Origin: an uncultured Collinsella sp.
GTDB lineage: Bacteria > Actinomycetota > Coriobacteriia > Coriobacteriales > Coriobacteriaceae
Length of the DNA: 25,039 nt
Assembly: GCA_900754525.1 (NCBI GenBank)
Contig: CAAEDE010000011.1
Location: forward strand, 1-25,039
Direction: 5' to 3'
Part shown: positions 14,610-21,303 of the stretch, in pieces
Layout: every line of letters begins with the position of its first letter
How positions within the stretch are numbered: position 1 is the stretch's first letter
Notes under the pieces: model-generated
Database searches by the model: none
What the model was told of the DNA's origin: nothing
Seen by the model: only the letters and a program-made list of their open reading frames with translations
Position numbers and translations under genes: made by a program

Positions 14610-15908
14610 GGGGGTGCGGACAGAAAGTTGGACCGTGAAGCGGTCCGGACTGGAGGTTCGCATGTACAGCAGGGAGAAGGTCGAGCTCTTCCTCCTGGCG
14701 ACGGAGGACGGCATGGGGCCGACCGCCGCCGCGAAGTTCGCGGGGGTCTCGGTGGGCGCGGCCAAGAAGTGGGCGACGGGGCACCTCCCGCACAGCTACA
14801 CCGGGGCGCGCTGTAGAATCGGGGCGAGGAAACCGCCACGGAAGGAGGCCAGCTTGGGCCCCGACAAGTCGACCTACGCCCCGCCGGCGACCGGCCCGCT
14901 CGCCGGGCTCAACGAGGACCAGATAGAGAACCTGCTGCTCAGGGCGGTGTTGGCCGACCTAAAAGCGGAAGGGTGGGACCCGGCTTCGATCTCGAACAGG
15001 AGCAAGTGCGAGCTCGGCGAGAGATTGAGGCGGGCGACCGCCCTGCCCCTCCGCTCGATCACAGGTTTCTTGAGGATATCGAAGAGCTCCTATGAGTACT
15101 GGAGGCCCCGCGTCGCCGCGCCGCGCGACCGCGACGCCGACATACGCGACCGCGTGGTGCGCATCTTCCGCGAGGGCTCGGGGTGCTGGGGGTACCGCAC
15201 CGTCTGGGCGCGCCTGCGCCGCGAGGGGGTCCGCGCCAGCGAGAAGCGCATGGCCCGCGTGATGCGCGAGGAGGGCCTCGAGGTCGTCTACAACAAGAGG
15301 CGCGCCCGGGGCTACAGCTCCTACGCCGGCGAGGTCTCCAAGGCGCCGGAGAACCTCGTGAGCAGGAATTTCCACGCCGACGAGCCCAACCGGCTGTGGC
15401 TCACCGACATCACCGAGTTCAGGCTCCCGGGCGGCGAGAAGGTCTACCTGAGCCCGATCGTCGACTGCTTCGACGGGATGCCCGTCGCCTGGTCGATCGG
15501 GCTGCACCCCGACAAGCGCCTCGCGAACTCGAGCCTGCTCAAGGCCTGCGCGGCGAGGCCGGCGGGCGCGCGCACGACGATCCACTCGGACCGGGGCGGC
15601 CACTACCGCTGGCCGGAGTGGATCGGGATCTGCGAGGAGAACGGCCTGATCAGGAGCATGTCCGCGAAGGGCTGCAGCCCGGACAACTCGGCCTGCGAGG
15701 GCTTCTTCGGGCGCCTCAAGAACGAGTTCTTCCACTACAGGGACTGGGAGGGCGTGACGGCCGAGGAGTTCATGGGAAGGCTCGAGGCCTACCTCGTGTA
15801 CTATCGTGAGGAGCGGATCAAGAAGTCCCTCGGGTGGCTGAGCCCGATGGAGTACCGCAGGAAGCTTGGATACGCCTAGGCGCGGTCCAAGAAATCGTCC
15901 GCACCCCC
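14610..15908 (+). mobile_element. Intact IS3-family insertion sequence with terminal repeats and 3-bp target duplication
   Basis: The left end GGGGGTGCGGAC...TTGGACCG (14610-14635) and the right end (15883-15908) are inverted repeats matching at 20 of 26 positions: the outer 12 and inner 8 are perfect, the middle 6 differ. The element is 1299 bp and is flanked by GTC at 14607-14609 and 15909-15911, a plausible 3-bp target duplication of the IS3 family. It holds one transposase gene. It has landed between niaR and the bidirectional terminator at 15940. Sharp ends and an undamaged gene suggest recent insertion. Confidence 0.85.
14662..15879 (+). CDS. IS3-family transposase, single-frame OrfAB
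   Basis: A 405-residue transposase. The N-terminus (about 15-45) has a helix-turn-helix for end binding (GMGPTAAAKFAGVSVGAAKK); a central helical HTH_21-like region runs about 150-215 (CWGYRTVWARLRREG, RVMREEGLEV); the rve integrase core holds Asp249 (WLTDITEF), Asp310 (IHSDRGGHY) and Glu346 (NSACEGFFGRLKNE), giving the DD(35)E spacing of IS3. IS3 elements usually make this protein by a -1 frameshift between orfA and orfB; here both halves are in one frame. The ATG at 14662 has GGAGG 5 bases upstream; the frame also opens with GTG at 14614, inside the terminal repeat. Arg codons AGG/AGA are more common than in neighbouring genes, fitting foreign origin. Confidence 0.95.
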   Translation: MYSREKVELFLLATEDGMGPTAAAKFAGVSVGAAKKWATGHLPHSYTGARCRIGARKPPRKEASLGPDKSTYAPPATGPLAGLNEDQIENLLLRAVLADLKAEGWDPASISNRSKCELGERLRRATALPLRSITGFLRISKSSYEYWRPRVAAPRDRDADIRDRVVRIFREGSGCWGYRTVWARLRREGVRASEKRMARVMREEGLEVVYNKRRARGYSSYAGEVSKAPENLVSRNFHADEPNRLWLTDITEFRLPGGEKVYLSPIVDCFDGMPVAWSIGLHPDKRLANSSLLKACAARPAGARTTIHSDRGGHYRWPEWIGICEENGLIRSMSAKGCSPDNSACEGFFGRLKNEFFHYRDWEGVTAEEFMGRLEAYLVYYREERIKKSLGWLSPMEYRRKLGYA

Positions 15909-15939
15909 GTCCCGCTCCAAATTAGCTGCCCACATATGC

Positions 15940-15979
15940 AAAAGGAGGCCTCCGCGGCGATGCGGAAGCCTCCTTTTTT
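15940..15979. terminator. Bidirectional terminator shared by the nad operon and ferredoxin gene
   Basis: AAAAGGAGGCCTCCGC (15940-15955) pairs with GCGGAAGCCTCCTTTT (15962-15977) with one mismatch and a 6-base loop, followed by a T-run to 15979 on plus and matched by a run of A on the left, so it can end transcription in both directions. It is 39 bases from the stop of the minus-strand ferredoxin gene. Before the insertion sequence arrived it would have lain about 125 bases after niaR. Confidence 0.8.
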
Positions 15980-16018
15980 GTGCACGGTGTACTTTTGAGT
16001 GTGCAAGTGGGGGAGTTG

Positions 16019-16204
16019 TTACTCCTCGACGATCTCGGTGATCGCGCCAGCGGGGCAAGCGTCCTGGCAAGCGCCACAGGCGACGCAGGAGTCCTCGTCA
16101 GCGACGGTAGCGACGTCCTGGAGCTCCAGAACGCCAGCGGGGCAGGAGTCGACGCAAACGCCACAAGCGATGCACTCGTCGGCATCAATTACGGGATGAG
16201 CCAT
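16019..16204 (-). CDS. 2[4Fe-4S] ferredoxin, clostridial type
   Basis: A 61-residue ferredoxin, a low-potential cytosolic electron carrier linking pyruvate:ferredoxin oxidoreductase, hydrogenase and similar anaerobic enzymes. It has two complete cluster motifs, CIACGVCVDSCP and CVACGACQDACP, each CxxCxxCxxxCP, in the normal tandem arrangement; there are no extra domains. The ATG at 16204 has AGAGAGGA upstream and gives the standard N-terminus MAHPVIDADECI; the frame is open to 16270 but the added residues look unlike the family. It is probably monocistronic, with its own promoter and terminator. Confidence 0.96.
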   Translation of the reverse strand: MAHPVIDADECIACGVCVDSCPAGVLELQDVATVADEDSCVACGACQDACPAGAITEIVEE

Positions 16205-16265
16205 GGTAGTTTCCTCTCTGTTGACCGACGCTACAGGCGATGCGCGCCGGTTTGATTCGGGCAAA

Positions 16266-16293
16266 AACATACCACGGGAGCGACCGTTTGCAA
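16266..16293 (-). promoter_or_regulatory. Predicted ferredoxin promoter
   Basis: On the minus strand: TTGCAA (16293-16288), 16-base spacer, and TATGTT (16271-16266) preceded by TGG, an extended -10 arrangement. Transcription would begin near 16259, leaving a leader of about 55 bases before the ferredoxin ATG. Confidence 0.5.
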
Positions 16294-16426
16294 TACCCTC
16301 TGGCCGGCATCTTCATACCGTTCGCCGAGTATGCCAAGGTTTACTAGAAAACACGCAGGTGGGGCCGTTGAGCTGCGTAAATGTTAGCTAAAGGTGACTT
16401 GAAATATAGGGCGATTGAGCGTGCTT

Positions 16427-16600
16427 GCGGAAACCGCATCCCATTATTTTGTCGAAAAACGGGTTGCAGTTTCCGGTTAGGCCCGCTAGCGGAAAATGCG
16501 AGCCGGTATCAGCTCCCAAAACGGGATACGGTTTCCGGTTGAGCCTTCAGACGGAAACTGCGACCCGGAATCCACGCTCAAACCGGGATGAGCTTTCCGC
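16427..16600. repeat. Array B of 46-bp imperfect palindromes on a 62-bp period
   Basis: Three full units: 16429-16474, 16491-16536 and 16553-16598. Each starts GGAAA and ends TTTCC, is 46 bp, and successive units are exactly 62 bp apart with 16-bp linkers (all linkers begin GG). Half-sites vary around GGAAAnnGCGACCCGG on the left and its inverse on the right. The lead-in GAGCGTGCTTG before the first unit resembles GAGTGCTTG before array A. It sits in the long gap between the divergent ferredoxin and dnaK genes, 260 bases before dnaK. Two units in array A show the same length and period. Function unknown. Confidence 0.85.
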
Positions 16601-16862
16601 AAGACGGCCCCCAGGCACCCCCGGACTCAAGCCTCAGCCATCTCTACATAGATCTCGATAGATTTGCCGAGAACTCAAACAGTGCGTCTACCTGCGTATT
16701 TGCGAACCTAAACTCTCGGCAATAAGAAATCTTATATGAATTGACTTAGATTTTGTATATTCCGGCCCATAAGGGGATACACTACATCCTGAAAGACAAG
16801 CCGAAACACCGCTCGGCAGACCGCCGAGTCGGTGCAAACGCACAAGAGAGAGGGAATTTCTA
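16601..16862 (+). promoter_or_regulatory. dnaK upstream region
   Basis: An AT-rich patch at 16720-16765 contains TTGACT (16741) and TATATT (16756), but the two are too close to be a standard pair; TTATAT-N18-TATATT is a weak alternative. TTGCCGAGA (16664-16672) and TCTCGGCAA (16714-16722) form a perfect 9-bp inverted repeat upstream. I could not find a full HspR site (CTTGAGT-N7-ACTCAAG); only an isolated half ACTCAAG (16625-16631) and a near half ACTCAAA (16673-16679) are present. No CIRCE element is seen. Confidence 0.4.
16807..16834 (+). other. Hairpin in the dnaK leader
   Basis: CACCGCTCGGC pairs with GCCGAGTCGGTG (11 bp with one bulged T, 5-base loop), 28 bases before the dnaK ATG and just upstream of the GAGAGAGGG ribosome-binding site. 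It could stabilise the mRNA or influence translation. Confidence 0.5.
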
Positions 16863-18755
16863 ATGGGCAAGATTCTTGGTATCGACCTTGGTACTACTAA
16901 CTCCGCAATGGCCGTCCTCGAGGGCGGTTCTCCGACCATTATCGTGAACGCCGAGGGCGACCGCACCACCCCGTCCGTTGTGGGCTTCCGTGCCGACGGC
17001 GACCGCGTCGTGGGTAAGGCCGCTAAGAACCAGGCTGTCACCAACCCCAAGAACACCGTGTTCTCCATCAAGCGCTTCATGGGCCGCAAGTACTCCGAGT
17101 GCACCTCCGAGATCAAGACCGTGCCGTATGAGGTCAAGGAGGGCCAGGGTGGCCGTGCCGTCGTCGACATCGAGGGCAAGGATTACACCGCCGAGCAGGT
17201 GAGCGCCATGACGCTCGCCAAGATGAAGGCCGACGCCGAGAAGTATCTGGGCGAGACCGTCACCGACGCCGTCATCACCGTCCCGGCCTACTTCAACGAC
17301 GCCCAGCGTCAGGCCACCAAGGACGCCGGTAAGATCGCCGGCCTCAACGTCAAGCGTATCGTCAACGAGCCGACCGCTGCTGCTCTTGCCTATGGCCTGG
17401 ACAAGCAGGGCACCGACCAGCGCATCCTGGTCTTCGACCTGGGCGGCGGCACCTTCGACGTCTCCATCCTCGACCTCGCCGACGGCGTGTTTGAGGTTCT
17501 GTCCACCTCGGGCGACAACCACCTGGGCGGCGACGACTGGGATCAGCGCGTCATCGACTGGATGGCCGATAAGTTCCAGCAGGAGAACGGTGTCGACCTG
17601 CGTCAGGACCCCATGGCCCTGCAGCGTCTGAAGGAGGCCGCCGAGAACGCCAAGAAGGAGCTCTCCGCCGCCCAGCAGACCACCATCAACCTGCCGTTCA
17701 TTACCATGAACCAGTCCGGCCCGCTGCACCTCAACTACACGCTGACCCGCGCCGAGTTCGAGAAGATCACCCGCGACCTGCTCGAGCGCTGCAAGCAGCC
17801 TGTCACCAACGCCCTGCGCGACGCCAAGCTTAAGCTCTCCGATCTGACCGAGGTCATCCTCGTCGGCGGCTCCACCCGTATGCCCGCCGTCCAGGAGCTC
17901 GTCAAGACCATGACCGGCAAGCAGCCCAACATGTCCGTGAACCCCGACGAGGTCGTTGCCGACGGCGCTGCCGTCCAGGGCGGCGTGCTCACCGGCGACG
18001 TCGAGGGCATCCTGCTGCTCGACGTTACCCCGCTGTCGCTGGGCGTCGAGACCATGGGCGGCATCATGACCAAGATGATCGACCGCAACACCACGATCCC
18101 GACCTCCAAGACCGAGGTCTACTCCACCGCTGCCGACAACCAGACCAGCGTCGAGATTAACGTGCTCCAGGGCGAGCGCGAGCTTGCCCGCGACAACAAG
18201 TCGCTCGGTAAGTTCCAGCTGACCGGTATCCCGGCTGCCCGCCGCGGCGTGCCGCAGATCGAGGTCACCTTCGACATCGACGCCAACGGTATCGTCAAGG
18301 TCTCCGCTAAGGACAAGGGCACCGGCAAGGAGCAGCAGATCACCATTTCCGGCTCCACTGCTCTGTCCGACGACGAAGTCGATCGTATGGTCAAGGACGC
18401 CGAGGCTCATGCCGAGGAGGACAAGAAGCAGAAGGAAGAGGTCGAGGTCCGCAACCAGACCGACAGTCTGTGCTACTCCACCGAGCAGACCCTCAACGAG
18501 CTGGGCGACAAGGTTTCCGCCGACGTGAAGTCCAAGGCCGAGGCCGCTATCGCCGACGCCAAGAAGGCGCTCGAGGGCTCTGACGTCGAGGCCATCAAGG
18601 CCGCCGGCGAGTCCCTGCAGTCCGTGGCCTACGAGCTGGCCCAGGTTGTCTATGCCGACGCTCAGCAGCAGACCGACGGTGCCGCTGGCGCCCAGCCTGC
18701 CGACGATGACGTTGTCGACGCCGACTACGAGGTTGTGGACGACGAGGACAAATAA
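16863..18755 (+). CDS. dnaK: Chaperone DnaK (Hsp70)
   Basis: A full-length 630-residue Hsp70 that binds and releases unfolded polypeptides in an ATP-driven cycle with DnaJ and GrpE. The ATPase domain starts GIDLGTTNSAM; further signatures are VPAYFNDAQRQATKDAGKIA, NEPTAAALAYGLDK, VFDLGGGTFDVSIL and VILVGGSTRMPAVQ. The linker LLLDVTPLSLG leads to the substrate domain, and the C-terminal lid ends in an acidic DDDVVDADYEVVDDEDK tail typical of bacterial DnaK. GAGAGAGGG precedes the ATG. First gene of dnaK-grpE-dnaJ-hspR; codon use is strongly biased, consistent with high expression. HspR repression is expected from the operon type. Confidence 0.99.
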   Translation: MGKILGIDLGTTNSAMAVLEGGSPTIIVNAEGDRTTPSVVGFRADGDRVVGKAAKNQAVTNPKNTVFSIKRFMGRKYSECTSEIKTVPYEVKEGQGGRAVVDIEGKDYTAEQVSAMTLAKMKADAEKYLGETVTDAVITVPAYFNDAQRQATKDAGKIAGLNVKRIVNEPTAAALAYGLDKQGTDQRILVFDLGGGTFDVSILDLADGVFEVLSTSGDNHLGGDDWDQRVIDWMADKFQQENGVDLRQDPMALQRLKEAAENAKKELSAAQQTTINLPFITMNQSGPLHLNYTLTRAEFEKITRDLLERCKQPVTNALRDAKLKLSDLTEVILVGGSTRMPAVQELVKTMTGKQPNMSVNPDEVVADGAAVQGGVLTGDVEGILLLDVTPLSLGVETMGGIMTKMIDRNTTIPTSKTEVYSTAADNQTSVEINVLQGERELARDNKSLGKFQLTGIPAARRGVPQIEVTFDIDANGIVKVSAKDKGTGKEQQITISGSTALSDDEVDRMVKDAEAHAEEDKKQKEEVEVRNQTDSLCYSTEQTLNELGDKVSADVKSKAEAAIADAKKALEGSDVEAIKAAGESLQSVAYELAQVVYADAQQQTDGAAGAQPADDDVVDADYEVVDDEDK

Positions 18756-18757
18756 TC

Positions 18758-19600
18758 ATGTCCGCCCGTAAAGCTCGCACGGAGGCGGCCGCCGTTGGTG
18801 CCGCCCCCGTTGACTCTGAGGAGAAGGACGTGAAGATTCCCGTAGAGGCCGCAGACGTTACCGAGGCCAACGAGGCCCCGGCCGCCGAGGCTGCCGAGAA
18901 CCAAGTAGAGGATTCCAACAAGGAGGCGACGATGACCGAGGACGAGATGGTGGAAGCCGCTATCCGCGCCGGTGAGGAAGCCGCCGACAACGACTTTAAG
19001 CTCAAGTTCGAGCAGGCTCAGAAAGAGCTTGCCGACGTGCGCAATGAGCTCGATGCTGCGGCAGAGGCTCAGAAGGCCGCCGAGGACAAGGCAAAGGACG
19101 CCACCGAGCGTACCGCCCGTCTGCAGGCCGACTGGGAGAACTTCCGTCGCCGCACCGCCAATGAGCGTATCGCCGAGCGCGAGCGCGCGACCGAGAAGCT
19201 CGTCACCGCGCTGCTGCCGGTGATCGACGATATCGAGCGCGCGATCGACCATGCCCGCAGTCAAGAGCTTTCCGACGACTTTAAGCAGTTCGTCGATGGC
19301 GTTGACGCGGTACATGCCAAGCTGCTCGATGTGTTTGCGCACGAGGGCGTTGAGCCCATCGACCCCAAGGGCGAGGCGTTCGATCCGCTCGAGCATCAGG
19401 CCGTGGGTCGCGTCGAGGACGCATCGCAGTACGACGAGACCGTCAACGACGTGTACCAGAAGGGCTACCGCATGGCGGACCGCATCCTGCGCTCCGCGAT
19501 GGTGACGGTGACCTACGGTGGCGAGAAGCGCCCCGCACCGGAGCCCGAAGCGGCGCCCGAGGATGCTGCGGCCGATACGGCCGAGAGCACCGAGGAGTAA
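18758..19600 (+). CDS. grpE: Nucleotide exchange factor GrpE
   Basis: GrpE releases ADP from DnaK. The core is clear: a long coiled coil (about 85-145 of the 280-residue reading) leading into LQADWENFRRRTANER, then LLPVIDDIERAIDHA and the beta domain with EAFDPLEHQAVG, YQKGYRMADRILRSAMVTV. The N-terminus is unusually long, acidic and Ala/Glu-rich. Three starts are possible: ATG at 18758 (2 bases after the dnaK stop, weak site), GTG at 18833 (GAGGAG upstream) and ATG at 18932 (AGGAGG 5 bases upstream, the best site, giving 222 residues close to the usual GrpE length). I list the longest because it directly abuts dnaK, but the third may be the real or a second start. The tail is also acidic. 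Confidence 0.94.
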   Translation: MSARKARTEAAAVGAAPVDSEEKDVKIPVEAADVTEANEAPAAEAAENQVEDSNKEATMTEDEMVEAAIRAGEEAADNDFKLKFEQAQKELADVRNELDAAAEAQKAAEDKAKDATERTARLQADWENFRRRTANERIAERERATEKLVTALLPVIDDIERAIDHARSQELSDDFKQFVDGVDAVHAKLLDVFAHEGVEPIDPKGEAFDPLEHQAVGRVEDASQYDETVNDVYQKGYRMADRILRSAMVTVTYGGEKRPAPEPEAAPEDAAADTAESTEE

Positions 19601-19605
19601 TTGAG

Positions 19606-19636
19606 AAGGGCCCCGGGGCAACACCCGGGGCCCTTT
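19606..19636 (+). terminator. Strong GC hairpin after grpE
   Basis: AAGGGCCCCGGG (19606-19617) and CCCGGGGCCCTT (19624-19635) form a perfect 12-bp stem with a 6-base loop, directly after the grpE stop. Only three T residues follow, so it may be a leaky terminator or a processing/stability element separating grpE from dnaJ. Confidence 0.6.
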
Positions 19637-19664
19637 CTGGCCTAGTGCCATATGAAAGCATGAG

Positions 19665-19685
19665 CCGCCGCCCGCTGGGCGGCGG
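19665..19685 (+). other. Second hairpin before dnaJ
   Basis: CCGCCGCCC and GGGCGGCGG form a perfect 9-bp all-GC stem with a 3-base loop, ending 8 bases before the dnaJ ribosome-binding site GGAGAGGAG. It could affect ribosome access or act as a 5' stabiliser of a dnaJ-hspR transcript. Confidence 0.5.
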
Positions 19686-19707
19686 GTGAAACAGGAGAGG
19701 AGCTACG

Positions 19708-20673
19708 ATGGCTGCAGGCAAAACCTTCTATGACATCCTGGGCGTATCCAAGAGCGCCTCCGACAAAGAGATCAAGAGCGCGTTTCGCAAGCTCGCGCAA
19801 AAATATCACCCCGATGCCGGCGGCGACGAGGCCAAGTTCAAGGAGATCAGCGAGGCCTACGAGACGCTTTCGGACGAGAAGAAGCGCAAAGAGTACGACC
19901 AGATGCTCATGTTTGGCGGCATGCCGGGCGCAGGCGGCGCGTATGGCGGAGGCTACGGTGCCGGCGCAGGTGCCAGCGGCTGGGGCGACATCTTCGACAG
20001 CATCTTTAGCGGCAACGGCGCCTGGGGCAGCGATTGGGGCTCGGGCTTTGCCGGGGCTGCGGGCGCTGCCGGTGCCGGCGCGGGTCGCAGCCGTGCTCGC
20101 AAGGGCGGCGACCTGTCGCTGACCGTCGATGTGACGGCCGAGGACGCGTTTCGCGGCGTGACGCACAAGGTCACCTATCGCATTCCCTCGACAGGCGAGC
20201 AGCAGACCATTACGGTCTCGGTGCCCGCGGGCGCGGTCGACGGCGGCAAGCTACGCTACAAGCGTCGCGGCGAGTATGGCGTTGCCGGCGGCGAGCGCGG
20301 CGACCTGGTCGTGACCACGCATGTGGAGGAGCACCCGCTGTTTAAGCGCAAGGGTGCCGATGTGACCATGGAGGTGCCGATCTCGGTCTACGAGGCGGCG
20401 CTCGGCTGCACGGTTGATGTGCCCACGCCCGGCGGCGCGACGGTTCGTCTGAAGGTGCCCGCTGGCACCCAGACGGGCAAGAAGTTCCGCTTTAAGGAGA
20501 TGGGTGCGCCCGACGTTAAGCACCGTGGCCGCACAGGCGCGCTGCTCGTCGAAATCAAGGTACAGGTCCCCACGAACCTGTCCGATGACGAGCGCGATGC
20601 CATGACCAAGCTGCGCGAGGCCGACACGCGCGATTATCGCGAGAAGGTCAACCGTTACAAGGCGACGTACTAG
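19708..20673 (+). CDS. dnaJ: J-domain co-chaperone, class B (DnaJ/CbpA-like, no zinc finger)
   Basis: A 321-residue DnaK partner. The J domain is residues 5-70 (FYDILGVSKSAS, HPD at 34-36, ISEAYETLSDEKKRKEYD). A Gly/Phe/Ala-rich linker follows (about 72-135), including GDIFDSIFSGNG. It then goes straight to the C-terminal substrate domains (GGDLSLTVDVTAEDAFRGV, IPVPAGxxDG-like VSVPAGAVDGGKLRYK). The four CxxCxGxG repeats of class A DnaJ are absent; the protein has a single cysteine. This matches the second DnaJ of actinobacteria or CbpA. A class A DnaJ is likely encoded elsewhere. GGAGAGGAG precedes the ATG. Confidence 0.95.
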   Translation: MAAGKTFYDILGVSKSASDKEIKSAFRKLAQKYHPDAGGDEAKFKEISEAYETLSDEKKRKEYDQMLMFGGMPGAGGAYGGGYGAGAGASGWGDIFDSIFSGNGAWGSDWGSGFAGAAGAAGAGAGRSRARKGGDLSLTVDVTAEDAFRGVTHKVTYRIPSTGEQQTITVSVPAGAVDGGKLRYKRRGEYGVAGGERGDLVVTTHVEEHPLFKRKGADVTMEVPISVYEAALGCTVDVPTPGGATVRLKVPAGTQTGKKFRFKEMGAPDVKHRGRTGALLVEIKVQVPTNLSDDERDAMTKLREADTRDYREKVNRYKATY

Positions 20674-20745
20674 GGCGGTCGTGGCGCACACCCGCGCCCG
20701 CGGGCTTATGATGGACGATAACGAGACGGAAAGGGGTCAGGTAGC

Positions 20746-21162
20746 ATGGCCGAGGACAATAGGAATAAACCGCTGTACATGATCAGCGTGGCGGCCGAGT
20801 TGACCGGCATGCATCCGCAGACTCTGCGCGTCTACGAGTCCAAGGGCCTGGTGAACCCCCAGCGCTCGGGCGGCAACACGCGTCTGTATTCGCGTGCCGA
20901 TATCGAGCGCCTGGAGCTCATCAACCAGCTGACCGACGAGGGCATCAACCTTGCCGGCGTGGTGCGCATCCTCGATATGAAGGAGCGTGCCGAGGAGCGC
21001 GAGCGCGAGAACGAAAAGCTTCGCGCCCGCGTGCGCCAGCTCGAGGACGAGCTGCACGAGTACAAGATGCAGAAGAAGATCACCGCCCTGGCCCCGCGCG
21101 ACGGCTCAGTCAACCCCGAGCAAGTCATGCGCAAACTTTTGGGCGCCGGCGGGGATCTCTAG
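20746..21162 (+). CDS. hspR: Heat-shock repressor HspR (MerR family)
   Basis: A 138-residue MerR-type regulator. Residues 8-80 form the winged helix (YMISVAAELTGMHPQTLRVY, ESKGLVNPQRSGGNTRLYS), and about 82-116 a coiled coil for dimerisation (ERERENEKLRARVRQLEDEL). Known HspR proteins repress dnaK operons by binding inverted HAIR sites, with DnaK as co-repressor; the gene's place at the end of dnaK-grpE-dnaJ fits this exactly. The gap to dnaJ is 72 bases. A hairpin directly follows the stop. No canonical HAIR site was found before dnaK, so the operator may be diverged. Confidence 0.95.
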   Translation: MAEDNRNKPLYMISVAAELTGMHPQTLRVYESKGLVNPQRSGGNTRLYSRADIERLELINQLTDEGINLAGVVRILDMKERAEERERENEKLRARVRQLEDELHEYKMQKKITALAPRDGSVNPEQVMRKLLGAGGDL

Positions 21163-21190
21163 GTTACGCCGTTCTGCCGAACGGCGTAAC
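21163..21190 (+). terminator. Hairpin directly after hspR
   Basis: GTTACGCCGTTC and GAACGGCGTAAC form a perfect 12-bp stem with loop TGCC, starting at the base after the hspR stop. No U-run follows, so it is more likely a 3'-end stabiliser or part of a two-step terminator with the T-rich hairpin at 21233. Confidence 0.6.
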
Positions 21191-21203
21191 GGCTCGACGC
21201 TGC

Positions 21204-21303
21204 GCGACGTCCAGAGCGACAATTTGTCATTCAAAAGGCAAGGCATGACCAGAAGGTCTATGCCTTGCCTTTTTCATGCCAACTTGTTCGCTCTGGACGT
21301 CGC
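21204..21303. terminator. 100-nt nested double hairpin with bidirectional terminator core
   Basis: The outer arms GCGACGTCCAGAGCGA (21204-21219) and their perfect complement (21288-21303) enclose an inner stem: AAAAGGCAAGGCAT (21233-21246) pairs perfectly with 21260-21273, extended by GACC/GGTC around an AGAA loop. The inner stem ends in a T-run (21270-21274) and is preceded by a run of A, so it can terminate in both directions. The outer arms continue as CAA/TTG after one bulge. It ends the hspR operon; the outer arms are unusual for a terminator. Confidence 0.8.

Noticed and set aside
16427..16600. CRISPR-like array.
   Set aside because: Periodicity is regular, but the 46-bp units differ from each other at many positions, the linkers are only 16 bp, and no cas genes are near.
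16741..16761. TTGACT and TATATT as a dnaK promoter pair.
   Set aside because: Only 9 bases separate the boxes, far below the 16-18 needed; each may belong to a different promoter.
16860..18410. 516-codon minus-strand open frame opposite dnaK.
   Set aside because: A well-known artefact of the dnaK codon pattern; translation is Gly/Asp/Leu/Val-rich without domains.
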